A stretch of DNA of 33,403 nucleotides from Planctomycetota bacterium (GCA_016793305.1 JAEUHU010000386.1:1-33403), one strand, 5' to 3'. Shown: positions 1-9,329, counted from the first letter of the stretch. Numbers and translations are program-made. The notes: generated by a model from the letters alone, not told the origin.

Positions 1-19
1 CTCGCCACCATGCGCGCCC

Positions 20-793
20 ATGACGCTGTTCTCCGCCGCCGGACTCTCGACGCTGTTGATGTTGATCCTGCTGCAGGCCGTGCTCGGCTTCGACAACCTG
101 CTCTACATCTCGATGGAGAGCCAGCGCGTCGCCGAACGGGACCGCGCGCGGGTGCGCAAGCAGGGCATCCTGCTGGCGCTGGTGCTGCGCATCGTGCTGC
201 TGTTCGTGGTCACACAGGCGATCGGCTACTTCGCGGAGCCGTTCGCGCACCTCGACACCGCGTGGCTGCACGTGAAGCCGAGCGGGCACTCGCTGATCGT
301 GCTGGTCGGCGGCGGCTTCGTGCTCTACACGGCGGTGAAGGCGATCTGGCACATGCTGGCGCCGGCCGAGGTCGGTGGCAGGATCGAGACAGCGGCCGAT
401 CCCAAGCGCGCCGTGCTGCGCATCGCGGTGATGAACGTGGTGTTCTCGTTCGACTCGATCCTCGGCGCGATCGCGCTGACCGACTCGTTCACGATCATGG
501 CGATCTCGGTGGTCGTCTCGAGCCTGATGATGCTGTGGCTCGCCGACCACGTGTCGGCGTTCCTGCAGAAGAACCGGATGTACGAGGTGCTCGGCCTGTT
601 CGTGCTGCTGATCGTCGGCGTGATGCTGGTCAGCGAGGGCGGCCACCTGGCGCACGTCGAGCTGTTCGGCCACCCGGTCGAGGCGATGTCGAAGTCGACC
701 TTCTACTTCGTGATCGCGGTGCTGGTGATCGTCGACCTGGTGCAGGGCCGCTACCAGAAGAAGCTGCTGAGCGAGTCGGCGAAGGGCGGCTGA
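20..793 (+). CDS. TerC-family integral membrane protein, probable metal (Mn2+) exporter
   Basis: The 257-residue protein is almost wholly hydrophobic, with about seven membrane segments. It shows the two TerC signatures: LGFDN near residue 22 and FSFDS near residue 142, whose acidic residues D25 and D145 face each other in the membrane. TerC proteins include tellurite-resistance and Mn2+-exporting members (Alx/MeeF type); which metal this one moves is not visible. ATG 20 lies about 24 residues before the first FDN motif, as is usual in the family. The frame is open to the window edge, so a slightly longer N-terminus cannot be excluded. The gene runs convergently into the GH95 gene with 12 bp between stop codons. 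A 4-bp CGGC/GCCG stem encloses the TGA stop. Confidence 0.9.
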   Translation: MTLFSAAGLSTLLMLILLQAVLGFDNLLYISMESQRVAERDRARVRKQGILLALVLRIVLLFVVTQAIGYFAEPFAHLDTAWLHVKPSGHSLIVLVGGGFVLYTAVKAIWHMLAPAEVGGRIETAADPKRAVLRIAVMNVVFSFDSILGAIALTDSFTIMAISVVVSSLMMLWLADHVSAFLQKNRMYEVLGLFVLLIVGVMLVSEGGHLAHVELFGHPVEAMSKSTFYFVIAVLVIVDLVQGRYQKKLLSESAKGG

Positions 794-805
794 GCCGGTC
801 GCTCG

Positions 806-3800
806 TCAGCGAGGGGTCTCGCCCTCGGTCCCTGCGGGCGGAGTCGCCTCCTCGCGCTTCTGCTTCTTGCGGGCGATCTGGAGGAACGTCGCCTCGTCCG
901 GCACCGGCCCCTCGAGCGCCGCGTGGATCGCAGCCGTGCCACCGTCGGCGAACAGGTTGGCGAAGTAGTCGCGCCCACGCACGTATTCCAGCCGACGGTT
1001 GCGCCGGTGCATCTCGCGGTTCCGTGACACGAAGTCCGCGTCGCCGAAGCCGAGCGCCACGCGTTCTTCGATCCAGGTCGCGTGGCCTTCGACCAGCGAG
1101 CGAAGCACACGATGTTCGCTGGCCACCCGGTTCGCTCGCATGCGCGACGGCAGTCGCCAACGCTGCTCTTGCAGAGCGTGCGTCAGCTCGTGCGCGAGCA
1201 TCGGCAAGGCGAACTTCGTGTCCGCCCCTGTGTCGCCGCGCGCGACGGCCTGCAGCCTCGAGACGAGGAACGGACTCAGCACGATCTCGTCCCGTTCGGG
1301 CACGTAGAGCGCGAACGTGATCGCCGCTGCGAGTGCCTGGTCGCGCGCGTCGGGGTTCTCGGCGTGCACGAGTTCGACCCAGGACCAATCGTCGGCGGCC
1401 AGCACCTTCGGCGGTCGCACGAACGTGGCCCCGGCGTGCTGCTCCACCAACGGCACGAGGTCGGCGATCTGCTGGTCGAGCTTCGCGCGATCGAACCGCG
1501 AGCCCGCCGGCGGCTCGATGCGCACCCGCTCGGCGGCATGCTGCTTTCGCACCGGCTTCCCGGTGGCATCCAGGGCCAGCACGTCGAGCCAGACTCGCGG
1601 CGGTGCCACCAAACGCACGACGCCGTCACCCACCGGGACGCAGGCCACGAGCTCGTCGCCGTTGCGAACCACGACCGGCACGTGGGTGCGCAACCGCACT
1701 TCCCGCGCCTTCCCACCGTGGTTGCACAACTCCGCCTGCACCAGCTGGCCCTGGCGCCACAGCATCTGCCGCACCTCGACGTTGCCGCGCGCTCGCAGCC
1801 CGTCGACACATCCTTCCGGCCACGCCTTCGGCAGCGCCGGCAGCAGGTGCACGGTGGGATCCTCCCCCGCCCGTTCGCGATGGCTCTGCAGCAGCATCTC
1901 GGCGATCGCCGCCGCACCGCCGAGGTTGCCGTCGATCTGGAACGGCGGGTGCGCGCAGAACAGGTTCGCGTAGCTGCCACCGTGGTCGGCGCCGAAGCCC
2001 GGCACGCCGACCGGCCGCAACAGCTTCGTCAGCACCGCCAGCGCGCGATCGCCATCGCCGAGCCGCGCCCACAGGTTCGCCTTGAACGCGAGCGACCAGC
2101 CGGTGCCGTCGTCGCCGCGTCGCTCCAGCGTCACGCGCGCCGCACGGGCGAGTTCGGGTGTGCCGAACGGCGTGATCTGGTCGCTCGGGTAGAGCCCGTA
2201 GAGGTGCGAGACGTGGCGATGGTGCGGCTCCGGTTCTTCGTAGTCCTCGAGCCACTCCTGCAGCTGGCCGTGCCGCCCGATGCGATGTGGTGCCAGCCGC
2301 GCAGCTACCGCGGTGAGTTCCGCAGCCAGCTCCGCGTCGACCTCGAGTTCGCTGGCCGCTGCGGCGACGTTGGTGAACAGCTCGCGCAGGATCTGCTGGT
2401 CGATCGTCGGCCCCATGCAGACGCTGGCGACCTGGCCGTCTGGCAGGCGGAACGAGTTCTCCGGCGAGTTCGAGACCGGCGTGACCAGCCACTTCTCCGC
2501 GCCGTGCTCGACCAGGATGTGGCGATGGAACCGCGCCGCCTCGCGCAGGGTCGGATAGACGCGACGCAGGAACGCGCGGTCCTGCGTGAAGGCCCAGTGC
2601 TCGAACAGGTGACGACACAGCCAGGCGCTGCTGGTGTGCGCCGAACCCCAGCTCGCCTGCTCGCCCGGCGACGTGAAGCCCCACACGTTGGTGATCGTGT
2701 GCGCGACGAAGCCCGGCGCGTCGTAGTAGGCCTTCGCAGTGCGCTGGCCGGGAGCCACCAGCGACTCGACCAACCCGACCAGCGCCTCGTGGGCCTTGAA
2801 CCGGCCGAACGGCAGCGCCGGCCAGTAGTTCATCTGCACGTTGACGTTCAGGTGGTAGTCGCCGTTCCACGGCGTCTGGTACTCGGGCGCCCACAGGCCC
2901 TGCAGGTTCGCCGGCAGACCGTGGCCGCCACCCCCGTGCGTCAGCAGCCAGTCGCCGTAGTGGAAGTACAGCGCGAACAGATCCGGGTCGGCGGTTCCGC
3001 CGGCCAAGGCCACCAGGCGGTCGACGGTGGGCAACGAGCGCCGTTCGTGGCCGCCGAGGTCGAGTCGCAGCGGCCACGCGGGCTCCGCCGGCCCGCGCTT
3101 CGGTGTCCCGCGTGGCGCGTCCGCCGTCACCGCGTCGAGGTCGCGAGTCCGGTCCGGCGACGCGCCAAGCGTCTTGAAGTCGGTGGCCAGTGCGATGTGC
3201 AACCGCAGGAACCGCACCGAGTCGACGTGCAAGGTGTCGCCGTCGGCGCGCACACTGCCGCTGCTGCAGTGCACCTCGCCGACGAAGCGCACGCCATCGC
3301 CGAGTTGCCCCTGCAACCGCAGCCGGTCGGCGCCCACGACCCTCACGGTGGCGTTCTCGCGTCGCGAGAGCCGCACGCGGAAGCTCGTGGGCTGGTCGCA
3401 CCGGAAAGAGAGGAAGATCTCGCCGTCGTCGATGCGCAACCAGCGCTCGTGTCGATGACCGCGGGCATCGGTGAACTCGACCCGGGCGTCGTCGAATCCG
3501 AGGTTCAGGACCCGGCGATAGCCACGGACCGGACCGGCGAGCGGTTCCCCGTCCTCGCCGAGCGTCGTGATCTCGAGGTCCCCGAACGTCTGGTAGCAAC
3601 CGAACGGCACATCCTTGCCAGAGCCTTGGCCACTGCCTTCGCCGCGGCACGTGAACGTCGCATCGACCAGGCGCTCGGCCGCCCGGTTGTCACCGCGCCG
3701 CAGCAGGTCGACGATGGCTGGCAGCTGTCGGTGCGCGTCCGGCCGATCGGCTTCCTGGCCCCGCCCCGACCACATCGAGATCTCGTTGAGCACGATGCGG

Positions 3801-4060
3801 TCCTGCCCGACCCCGCCGAACCACGTGGCGCCGAGGCGGCCGTCGCCAAGCGGGTAGGCCTCGACGAACGTGCTCGCCGGGCGACGACTCCACAGACCGC
3901 GGCGCACCTGGAACGCCTCAAGCTCGTCCACGAACGTCGTCGCGCGCGGAGGAGCGGACGACGGCTCGCTGGCGTCCAGCGTGGGCGTCTGGGCAACGGA
4001 GCTCCCGACCACGCAGGACAGGACGGGAACGAGCAGCAGCGCGCGGCGGGCGTGAGGCAT
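806..4060 (-). CDS. Secreted GH95 alpha-L-fucosidase/galactosidase with C-terminal HELTH metallopeptidase-like domain
   Basis: The 1084-residue protein has a signal peptide (MPHARRALLLV to VAQ). The N-terminal GH95 beta-sandwich starts with YPLGDGRLGA and LNEISMWSG. The alpha/alpha barrel keeps all the residues known to be catalytic in GH95: N405 and N407 (HLNVNVQMNYW), E534 (SPENSF) and D710 (FQIDGNLG). It should release terminal L-fucose or L-galactose from glycans outside the cytoplasm. GH95 proteins usually end after the C-terminal sandwich, near residue 850 here. This one continues about 230 residues with HELTHALQEQ at 957-966 and VEGHATW near 990, a gluzincin-like zinc site (H957, E958, H961, candidate E991). 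The frame is open throughout, so this is a true fusion. ATG 4060 gives a clean signal peptide; ATG 4114 would add 18 poorly fitting residues. The sigma gene lies upstream on the same strand. Confidence 0.9.
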   Translation of the reverse strand: MPHARRALLLVPVLSCVVGSSVAQTPTLDASEPSSAPPRATTFVDELEAFQVRRGLWSRRPASTFVEAYPLGDGRLGATWFGGVGQDRIVLNEISMWSGRGQEADRPDAHRQLPAIVDLLRRGDNRAAERLVDATFTCRGEGSGQGSGKDVPFGCYQTFGDLEITTLGEDGEPLAGPVRGYRRVLNLGFDDARVEFTDARGHRHERWLRIDDGEIFLSFRCDQPTSFRVRLSRRENATVRVVGADRLRLQGQLGDGVRFVGEVHCSSGSVRADGDTLHVDSVRFLRLHIALATDFKTLGASPDRTRDLDAVTADAPRGTPKRGPAEPAWPLRLDLGGHERRSLPTVDRLVALAGGTADPDLFALYFHYGDWLLTHGGGGHGLPANLQGLWAPEYQTPWNGDYHLNVNVQMNYWPALPFGRFKAHEALVGLVESLVAPGQRTAKAYYDAPGFVAHTITNVWGFTSPGEQASWGSAHTSSAWLCRHLFEHWAFTQDRAFLRRVYPTLREAARFHRHILVEHGAEKWLVTPVSNSPENSFRLPDGQVASVCMGPTIDQQILRELFTNVAAAASELEVDAELAAELTAVAARLAPHRIGRHGQLQEWLEDYEEPEPHHRHVSHLYGLYPSDQITPFGTPELARAARVTLERRGDDGTGWSLAFKANLWARLGDGDRALAVLTKLLRPVGVPGFGADHGGSYANLFCAHPPFQIDGNLGGAAAIAEMLLQSHRERAGEDPTVHLLPALPKAWPEGCVDGLRARGNVEVRQMLWRQGQLVQAELCNHGGKAREVRLRTHVPVVVRNGDELVACVPVGDGVVRLVAPPRVWLDVLALDATGKPVRKQHAAERVRIEPPAGSRFDRAKLDQQIADLVPLVEQHAGATFVRPPKVLAADDWSWVELVHAENPDARDQALAAAITFALYVPERDEIVLSPFLVSRLQAVARGDTGADTKFALPMLAHELTHALQEQRWRLPSRMRANRVASEHRVLRSLVEGHATWIEERVALGFGDADFVSRNREMHRRNRRLEYVRGRDYFANLFADGGTAAIHAALEGPVPDEATFLQIARKKQKREEATPPAGTEGETPR

Positions 4061-4164
4061 CGAAGGGGCCACGAGTCCGGGGGAGCGATCGGCAGGCCCC
4101 ATCCATGGATGCATCGACCCGACCCGAAGCCGCGACGAACCCGGCCACGCCGCAGCAGACCCGA

Positions 4165-4189
4165 AGCATAGGCGTGTCGCCGGCGTTCC
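4165..4189 (-). promoter_or_regulatory. Candidate promoter for the GH95 gene
   Basis: Reading on the minus strand, the last unit of the 16-bp repeat ends in GGAAC (4189-4185). This resembles the -35 core used by many ECF sigma factors. It is followed after 14 nt by TATGCT (4170-4165), which matches four of six bases of a -10 box. The spacing is shorter than usual for either promoter class. The predicted start would leave a leader of about 100 nt before ATG 4060. This is a pattern match only. Confidence 0.2.
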
Positions 4190-4280
4190 GGGCGATCTCA
4201 GTTCCTGTCGATCTCGGTTCCTGTCGAACTCGGTTCCGGTCGAACTCGGTTCCGGTCGAACTCGGTTCCGGGCGATCTCA
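4185..4280. repeat. Six tandem 16-bp units upstream of the GH95 gene
   Basis: Six 16-bp units fill 96 bp without a gap. The first and last (4185-4200, 4265-4280) are identical, gttccgggcgatctca. The two at 4233-4264 are identical, gttccggtcgaactcg. The two at 4201-4232 differ from that by one to three bases. The array lies between the 3' end of the ECF sigma gene and the 5' end of the GH95 gene, about 125 bp before the GH95 ATG. On the minus strand every unit ends in GGAAC, so that motif recurs every 16 bp. No open frame needs this sequence. Its role is unknown: operator array, promoter-like array or simple tandem duplication. Confidence 0.9.
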
Positions 4281-4291
4281 CCGACGAACGG

Positions 4292-4897
4292 TCAGCCCTG
4301 CGCCGCGCCACCGAGCCGGTGCGCGAGCCAGCTGCGCGCCACGTTCCACTCGCGCTTCACGGTGCGTTCCGACAGCTCGAGCGCCGCGGCCGTCTCCTCG
4401 ACCGACAAGCCGGCGAAGTAGCGCAGGTGCACGACCCTCGCCATGCGCTCGTCGAGCTGTTCGAGCGCCTGCAGCGCTTCGTCGAGCGCCAGCAGGTCGA
4501 CGGCCGGCAGGGCGGCGGTGGCGGCGACCTCGGCGAGCGTGTCGTCGGGCACCCGCTGCTGCTCGCGGCGGTTGCGGCGGCGCGCGCGATCGACCAGCGC
4601 CTGGCGCATCACCCGCGCCGCGGCGCCGAAGAAGTGCGCCCGGTCGACGAAGTCGGCGCGCACGAGACCGAGCCGCAGCCAGGCCTCGTGCACCAGCGCG
4701 GTCGGCCCGACCGAGACGGGCCCACGTTCGCCGCGCAGCCGCGACGCCGCCAGCTGGCGCAGTTCCTGGTAGACGACCCCCACCAGGCGGTCCTCGGCGC
4801 CGACGGAGCCGCCGCGCACTTCGCCGAGCAGGCGGGTGATGTCGTCGGACGACGCGGCGATCGGGCGGGTTGGCTCGGCGGGATCGGACGGGACCAT
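4292..4897 (-). CDS. ECF-type RNA polymerase sigma factor (TIGR02999-like)
   Basis: The 201-residue protein has the region 2 hallmark LVHEAWLRL at 68-76, typical of the ECF subgroup common in Planctomycetota and Acidobacteriota. A region 4 helix-turn-helix follows near residues 160-190 (LSVEETAAALELSERTVKREW). It should direct core RNA polymerase to a dedicated promoter set. No anti-sigma gene is adjacent; instead a Ser/Thr kinase gene starts 68 bp away on the opposite strand. Members of this subgroup are frequently paired with such kinases, so phosphorylation is a likely control. The ATG at 4897 gives the normal family N-terminus. No Shine-Dalgarno sequence is evident. Confidence 0.95.
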   Translation of the reverse strand: MVPSDPAEPTRPIAASSDDITRLLGEVRGGSVGAEDRLVGVVYQELRQLAASRLRGERGPVSVGPTALVHEAWLRLGLVRADFVDRAHFFGAAARVMRQALVDRARRRNRREQQRVPDDTLAEVAATAALPAVDLLALDEALQALEQLDERMARVVHLRYFAGLSVEETAAALELSERTVKREWNVARSWLAHRLGGAAQG

Positions 4898-4965
4898 GGC
4901 GACGCGGCCGGAAACACGGGCGAACTTGGCCCCGGCAGAGCCAGTCTAGCGCATGCTGTTGGCGG

Positions 4966-7620
4966 ATGGACCGCTCGCCTCCTCTCGACGCCACGCCACC
5001 GCACGACCACGACTGGCCGGAGTTGAAGGAACTGCTCGCCGACGCCCTCGACGCCGCCCCCGCCGACCGATCGACCCTGCTGGAACGGCGTTGCCATGGC
5101 CGCCCGGCGCTGCGCGCTCGCGCCGAGGCGTTGCTGGCTGCGACGCCAACCGGCGATTTCCTCGATCGACCGCTGCTGCCGGCCACCGCAGCCTCGGCCC
5201 CGATCGACCCGTTGCCACCGGGCACCGCGTGCGGCCCGTACCAACTCGACGTGCTGCTCGGCGAAGGCGGCTTCAGCGAGGTCTACCGCGCGGTACAGAA
5301 GGAGCCGATCCCGCGCCTCGTCGCGATCAAGCTGCTGAAGCCGGGCCTCGACTCGCGCGCGCTGCTGGCGCGCTTCCAGCTCGAACGCCGCACGCTCGCC
5401 CGCCTCGAGCATCCCGGCATCGCCCGCATCCTCGACGCCGGGGCGATGGCGAACGGGCGGCCGTTCCTGGTCATGGAGCACGTCGCCGGCGTCACGCTGG
5501 CCCGGTTCCTCGCCGAGCACGCGCCGCCGTTGCCGACCCGGCTGGCGCTGTTCCGCCAGGTCTGCGAGGCGGTGATGCACGCGCACCGCCGCGGCGTGAT
5601 CCACCGCGACCTGAAGCCCGGCAACCTGATGGTCACGCAGGTCGACGGAGCTCCGGTCGTCAAAGTGATCGACTTCGGCGTCGCCAAGGTGCTGGCCGGC
5701 GACGACGCGGACGCGACCCACAGCGGCCTCGTGCTCGGCACGCCGGCCTATTGCAGCCCCGAACAGTACGCGACCGGCGGCGGCAACGTCGACGTGCGCA
5801 CCGACGTGTTCGCACTCGGCGTCGTGCTCGCCGAACTGGTGAGCGGCGAACGACCGCGCCGCGGCCAGCCGTGCCCTTCGCCGTGGCCGAAGGAGCTGCC
5901 GCGCGAGCTCGGCTGGATCGCCGCGTGTGCGACCCACGCCGATCCGGCCGCACGCTACCCGGACGTGGCGGCGCTGCTCGCCGACCTCGACGCGTTCGCG
6001 CACGGCGAGTCGCTGCGCGCCGGGCCGGGCACCCGGACCTACCGCTTCGCCCGGTTCGTGCGCCGCCATCGGCTGGCGCTGCTGGTCACCGGCACGATCG
6101 CGCTGGCGTGGATCCTCGGCGGCATCGCCGCCGCGTTCGGCATGCTCGAAGCCGAGGCCGGGCGCGCCGTCGCCGAAGCAGCGCGCACGGCCGCCGAGCA
6201 GGCCCGCAGCGACGCCGAAGCCGCGCGCGATGCCGCCGAGCGCGCGCAGCGCGAGGCGAACGCCGTCGCCGACTACCTGGCGCGCCTGATCCAGGAAGCG
6301 ATCCCCGCCCGCAGCGGTCGCGACGTGCGCGTCGTCGACCTGCTCGACCGCAGCGGCCCCCTGCTGGCCGCGACCGAGGCGGAACCCGACGTCGCCGCCC
6401 GCTTGCAGCACGTGGTCGGCAACGCCTACGCGGCGCTCGGCGAGCTCGACAAGGCGCTCGCCCACCTGCAGCGCGCCGCCGACAGCTACCGCACGCGCCA
6501 CGGCGAGCTGCACTGGCCCGGCATCGAAGCGGCGAGCGACCTCGCCGGCACCCTGCTGCGCTTCGGCCGGCTGGACGAAGTCGCCGAACGGCTCGCCGAC
6601 GTGGCCCGTCGGGCCGTGGCGGCGAAGGGGCCCGACCATCCGCTGCAGCGCCTGCTGATCGATCGCGAGGCGAAGCTCGCCTTCGATCGGGGGCGCCCCG
6701 CCGAGGCCGAAGCACCGCTGCGCCGCCTGCTCGAGCTCGACACGAACGCGGGGCGCGTCGACGCACGGATCCAGACGCTCGGCAACCTGGCGCAGGTGCT
6801 GCTCGGACGCAACGCCCTCGACGAAGCGCTCGAGCTCGCCACGCAGGCGCTCGCGCTCGCGCGCACCACGCACGGCGACCGCCATCCGCTGACGCTGAGT
6901 GCCGTGCGCAAGCTCGCCGCCGTGCAGTCGGCGCACGGCGATCAAGGCGCCGCGGTGACGCTGCTGGAGCCGGCCCTGCCACTGGCCCGCGGCACCCTCG
7001 GCGACGACCATCCGGAGACCCTCGGCCTGCAGAACATGCTCGCCCGCGCGTTCGAACTGCGCGGCGACGTCGAACGGGCCCTCGCCCTCTACGAGCCACT
7101 GGTCGAAGCCCAGGCGCGCCGGCTCGGCCGGCTGCATCCGCAGGCGCTGATGACGCTGCAGAACTACGCCGGCCTGCTGCTGGCTCGGCAGGCGTTCGCC
7201 GCCGCAGTGCCCCTGCTCGAAGACAGCCGCGCACGCTTCCGCGAGCTGCGCGGCGCGGACGACGTCGAGACGTTGCGCGCCACGGTGCGGTTGTGCGACG
7301 CCCGCACACGCCTGGGCGACGGCCCCGCGGTCGCCGGGGACTTCGCGTCGGCGATGCAGGCGCTGCGCCAGCGGGGCGGCAGCCACGGCAAGCTCGCCCA
7401 GCAGACGCTGCCGGCCTGGGTCGCGCACCTGCGGTCGTTCGGCACGGCGCCGCCCGCGGGACACGACGCGGCGTGGCTGCAGGCCTGCTGGCAGGCGGTG
7501 TGCGAGCTGGCCGGCGACGACCTGGCCACGCGGCGCCTGGCCGCAGCCGAGCTCGCCCGGCTGGCCGAAGCCGCCGGCGACGCCGACGCGGCGAGTCGCT
7601 GGCGCGAGGCCGCTCGCTGA
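4966..7620 (+). CDS. Transmembrane Ser/Thr protein kinase with TPR sensor region
   Basis: The 884-residue protein has four parts. An N-terminal helical segment of about 85 residues comes first. A Hanks-type kinase domain follows (about 90-345) with glycine loop LGEGGFSEVY, ATP lysine K122, HRDLKPGN with D215, DFG with D236, and CSPEQ. One membrane helix lies near 370-394. An alanine-rich coiled coil and TPR-like helical repeats then run to the end. The active-site residues are intact. By topology the kinase is cytoplasmic and the TPR part lies across the membrane. ATG 4966 is preferred because a TTG at 4870 would overlap the divergent sigma gene and add arginine-rich sequence unlike the family. 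Probable partner: the sigma factor at 4292-4897. The second kinase in this window has the same architecture. Confidence 0.93.
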   Translation: MDRSPPLDATPPHDHDWPELKELLADALDAAPADRSTLLERRCHGRPALRARAEALLAATPTGDFLDRPLLPATAASAPIDPLPPGTACGPYQLDVLLGEGGFSEVYRAVQKEPIPRLVAIKLLKPGLDSRALLARFQLERRTLARLEHPGIARILDAGAMANGRPFLVMEHVAGVTLARFLAEHAPPLPTRLALFRQVCEAVMHAHRRGVIHRDLKPGNLMVTQVDGAPVVKVIDFGVAKVLAGDDADATHSGLVLGTPAYCSPEQYATGGGNVDVRTDVFALGVVLAELVSGERPRRGQPCPSPWPKELPRELGWIAACATHADPAARYPDVAALLADLDAFAHGESLRAGPGTRTYRFARFVRRHRLALLVTGTIALAWILGGIAAAFGMLEAEAGRAVAEAARTAAEQARSDAEAARDAAERAQREANAVADYLARLIQEAIPARSGRDVRVVDLLDRSGPLLAATEAEPDVAARLQHVVGNAYAALGELDKALAHLQRAADSYRTRHGELHWPGIEAASDLAGTLLRFGRLDEVAERLADVARRAVAAKGPDHPLQRLLIDREAKLAFDRGRPAEAEAPLRRLLELDTNAGRVDARIQTLGNLAQVLLGRNALDEALELATQALALARTTHGDRHPLTLSAVRKLAAVQSAHGDQGAAVTLLEPALPLARGTLGDDHPETLGLQNMLARAFELRGDVERALALYEPLVEAQARRLGRLHPQALMTLQNYAGLLLARQAFAAAVPLLEDSRARFRELRGADDVETLRATVRLCDARTRLGDGPAVAGDFASAMQALRQRGGSHGKLAQQTLPAWVAHLRSFGTAPPAGHDAAWLQACWQAVCELAGDDLATRRLAAAELARLAEAAGDADAASRWREAAR

Positions 7621-7719
7621 CCAGCGCCGGGGCGCACGCGGGCTGCGGCCGAGCGGGTCGCGGGCCGGGCTGGGGTGGAATCGTGGCCCCTGCCGCCGCC
7701 GCGGAGCGCATGGCAGGGC

Positions 7720-9249
7720 ATGCACCTCGCCATGCACCGCACCACCCGCCCTGCCCACGTCTCCCCGCTCGTCCCGAGGCTGTTCGCGGCCGCCGCCGCG
7801 ACGCTGGCTCCGCTGGCCGCCCAGTGCCCCGACTTCGACGCGATGCCCGGCCTCGGCAACACCGTGCTCGCCGTGCACGGTCGCACCGACGGCGACGCCG
7901 TGGTCGGCGGCGTCTTCACGGCCGCCGGCAGCGGCCCGGCCAACCGCATCGCGCGCTGGAACGGCAGCAGCTGGTCGTCGCTCGGCAGCGGCCTCGACAA
8001 CACGGTGCGCGCGATCGTGCAGCTGCCGAACGGCGACCTCGTCGCCGCCGGCGACTTCGCCAACGCCGGCGGCGCACCCGCGAACCGCATCGCCCGTTGG
8101 GACGGCGGCACCTGGTCGCCGCTCGGCAGCGGCGTCGGCTCGACCAGCGGGTTCGGCCTCTACGCGCTCGCCGTGATGGGAAACGGCGACCTGTTCGCCG
8201 GCGGCTACTTCCAGACCGCCGGCGGCGTGCCGAGCAACGCGATCGCGCGCTGGAGCGGCGGCGCCTGGTCGGCGGTGCCCGGCCTCGGCGCCACCGTGTT
8301 CGCGCTGCTGCCGCTGCCGAACGGCGAGCTGGTCGTCGGTGGCAACTTCGGCAGTGCCGGGGGTTCGCCCGCGGGCCGCATCGCCCGCTGGAACGGTTCG
8401 ACGTGGGCCGCCTACGGCACCGGCATCACCGGCTTCCGCGTCAACGCGCTGGCGCGCCTGCCGAACGGCGACCTGGTCGCCGGCGGCGCGTTCACCGCCG
8501 CGGGCGGCTCGCCGGCCGCGAACATCGCGCGCTGGAACGGCAGCAGCTGGTCGCCGCTCGGCAGCGGCACCAACGGCGACGTGCTGGCCCTGACGGTGCT
8601 GCCGAACGGCGAGCTGATCGCCGGCGGCCAGTTCAGCACCGCCGGCGGCATCCCGGCCCACGGCGCGGCGCGCTGGAACGGCACCGCGTGGAGCTCGATC
8701 GGCTTCGCCAGCGGCTCGCAGGTCTACGCGATCGCTCGCCAACCCGACGACACACGCCTGCTCGGCGGCTTCTTCTTCTCGGCCTCGGGCACGTCGTCGC
8801 CGATGGCGATCGAGTTCGGTTCGAGCTGCCCGGCCACCGCCAGCAACGAGGCGCCGGGCTGCCCGGGCAGCGGCGGCGAGACCAACCTGTTCGAAGCACG
8901 GTCCTTGCCGTGGGCCGGCGGCACCTACCAGCTGCGCGCCAGCGATCTGCCCGATCCGTGCTTCTGCGTGATCGTGATCGGCTTCTCGACCACCCTGATC
9001 CCGCTGGCGTCGGCGGGGGTGCCGGCCGCACCGAGCTGCTTCGTCGCCGCCAGTCCGGACGCACTGGCCACTGCAGTCGTCACCGGCGGCCAGCTGGAGT
9101 TCGAACTGACGATCCCGAACACGACGAGCCTGATCGGCGCGGAGCTGCACCAGCAACTGGCGCTGCTCGAGGACACCCCGGCCCAGCCGTTCACCTGGTT
9201 CCATGCGAGCCTCAGCAACCTGCTGTCGGCGACGGTCGGCTGGCTGTAG
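7720..9249 (+). CDS. Secreted seven-blade WNGSxW beta-propeller protein
   Basis: The 509-residue protein has a signal peptide ending near LAAQCP. Seven repeats of 45-50 residues follow, each with a pattern like LPNGDLVAGGxFxxAGG, then IARWNGSSWSPLGSG. The seventh is degenerate (LLGGFFFSAS). Such repeats resemble delta-60/Rax2-type propeller blades, and seven blades would close a propeller. The last 140 residues form a cysteine-containing module with IPNTTSLIGAEL that resembles the ends of the proteins at 11049 and 12838. The molecular role is unknown; a cell-surface or envelope binding protein is likely. ATG 7720 is chosen over GTG 7675; ATG 7732 is also possible. The gene follows kinase 1 on the same strand after a gap of about 100 bp. 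Confidence 0.8.
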   Translation: MHLAMHRTTRPAHVSPLVPRLFAAAAATLAPLAAQCPDFDAMPGLGNTVLAVHGRTDGDAVVGGVFTAAGSGPANRIARWNGSSWSSLGSGLDNTVRAIVQLPNGDLVAAGDFANAGGAPANRIARWDGGTWSPLGSGVGSTSGFGLYALAVMGNGDLFAGGYFQTAGGVPSNAIARWSGGAWSAVPGLGATVFALLPLPNGELVVGGNFGSAGGSPAGRIARWNGSTWAAYGTGITGFRVNALARLPNGDLVAGGAFTAAGGSPAANIARWNGSSWSPLGSGTNGDVLALTVLPNGELIAGGQFSTAGGIPAHGAARWNGTAWSSIGFASGSQVYAIARQPDDTRLLGGFFFSASGTSSPMAIEFGSSCPATASNEAPGCPGSGGETNLFEARSLPWAGGTYQLRASDLPDPCFCVIVIGFSTTLIPLASAGVPAAPSCFVAASPDALATAVVTGGQLEFELTIPNTTSLIGAELHQQLALLEDTPAQPFTWFHASLSNLLSATVGWL

Positions 9250-9329
9250 GGCGAACGGTCGATCGCAATGGCTGGTCGACGAAAGACCTCAGCACGGCGA
9301 ATCCACGGCCACCGGCCCGGCGATACGAA

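Noticed and set aside
1082..4171. A 1029-codon open frame on the plus strand, antisense to the GH95 gene
   Set aside because: The translation is Arg/His/Gln-rich with no domain. Long antisense frames are expected at this GC content, and the opposite strand has a clear catalytic protein.
4185..4280. A CRISPR array
   Set aside because: The 16-bp units are adjacent, with no spacers, and no cas gene is present.
4898..4965. An ECF promoter (GGAAAC then TCTAG) between sigma 1 and kinase 1
   Set aside because: The spacing between the two motifs is too long for an ECF promoter; the match is not better than chance.
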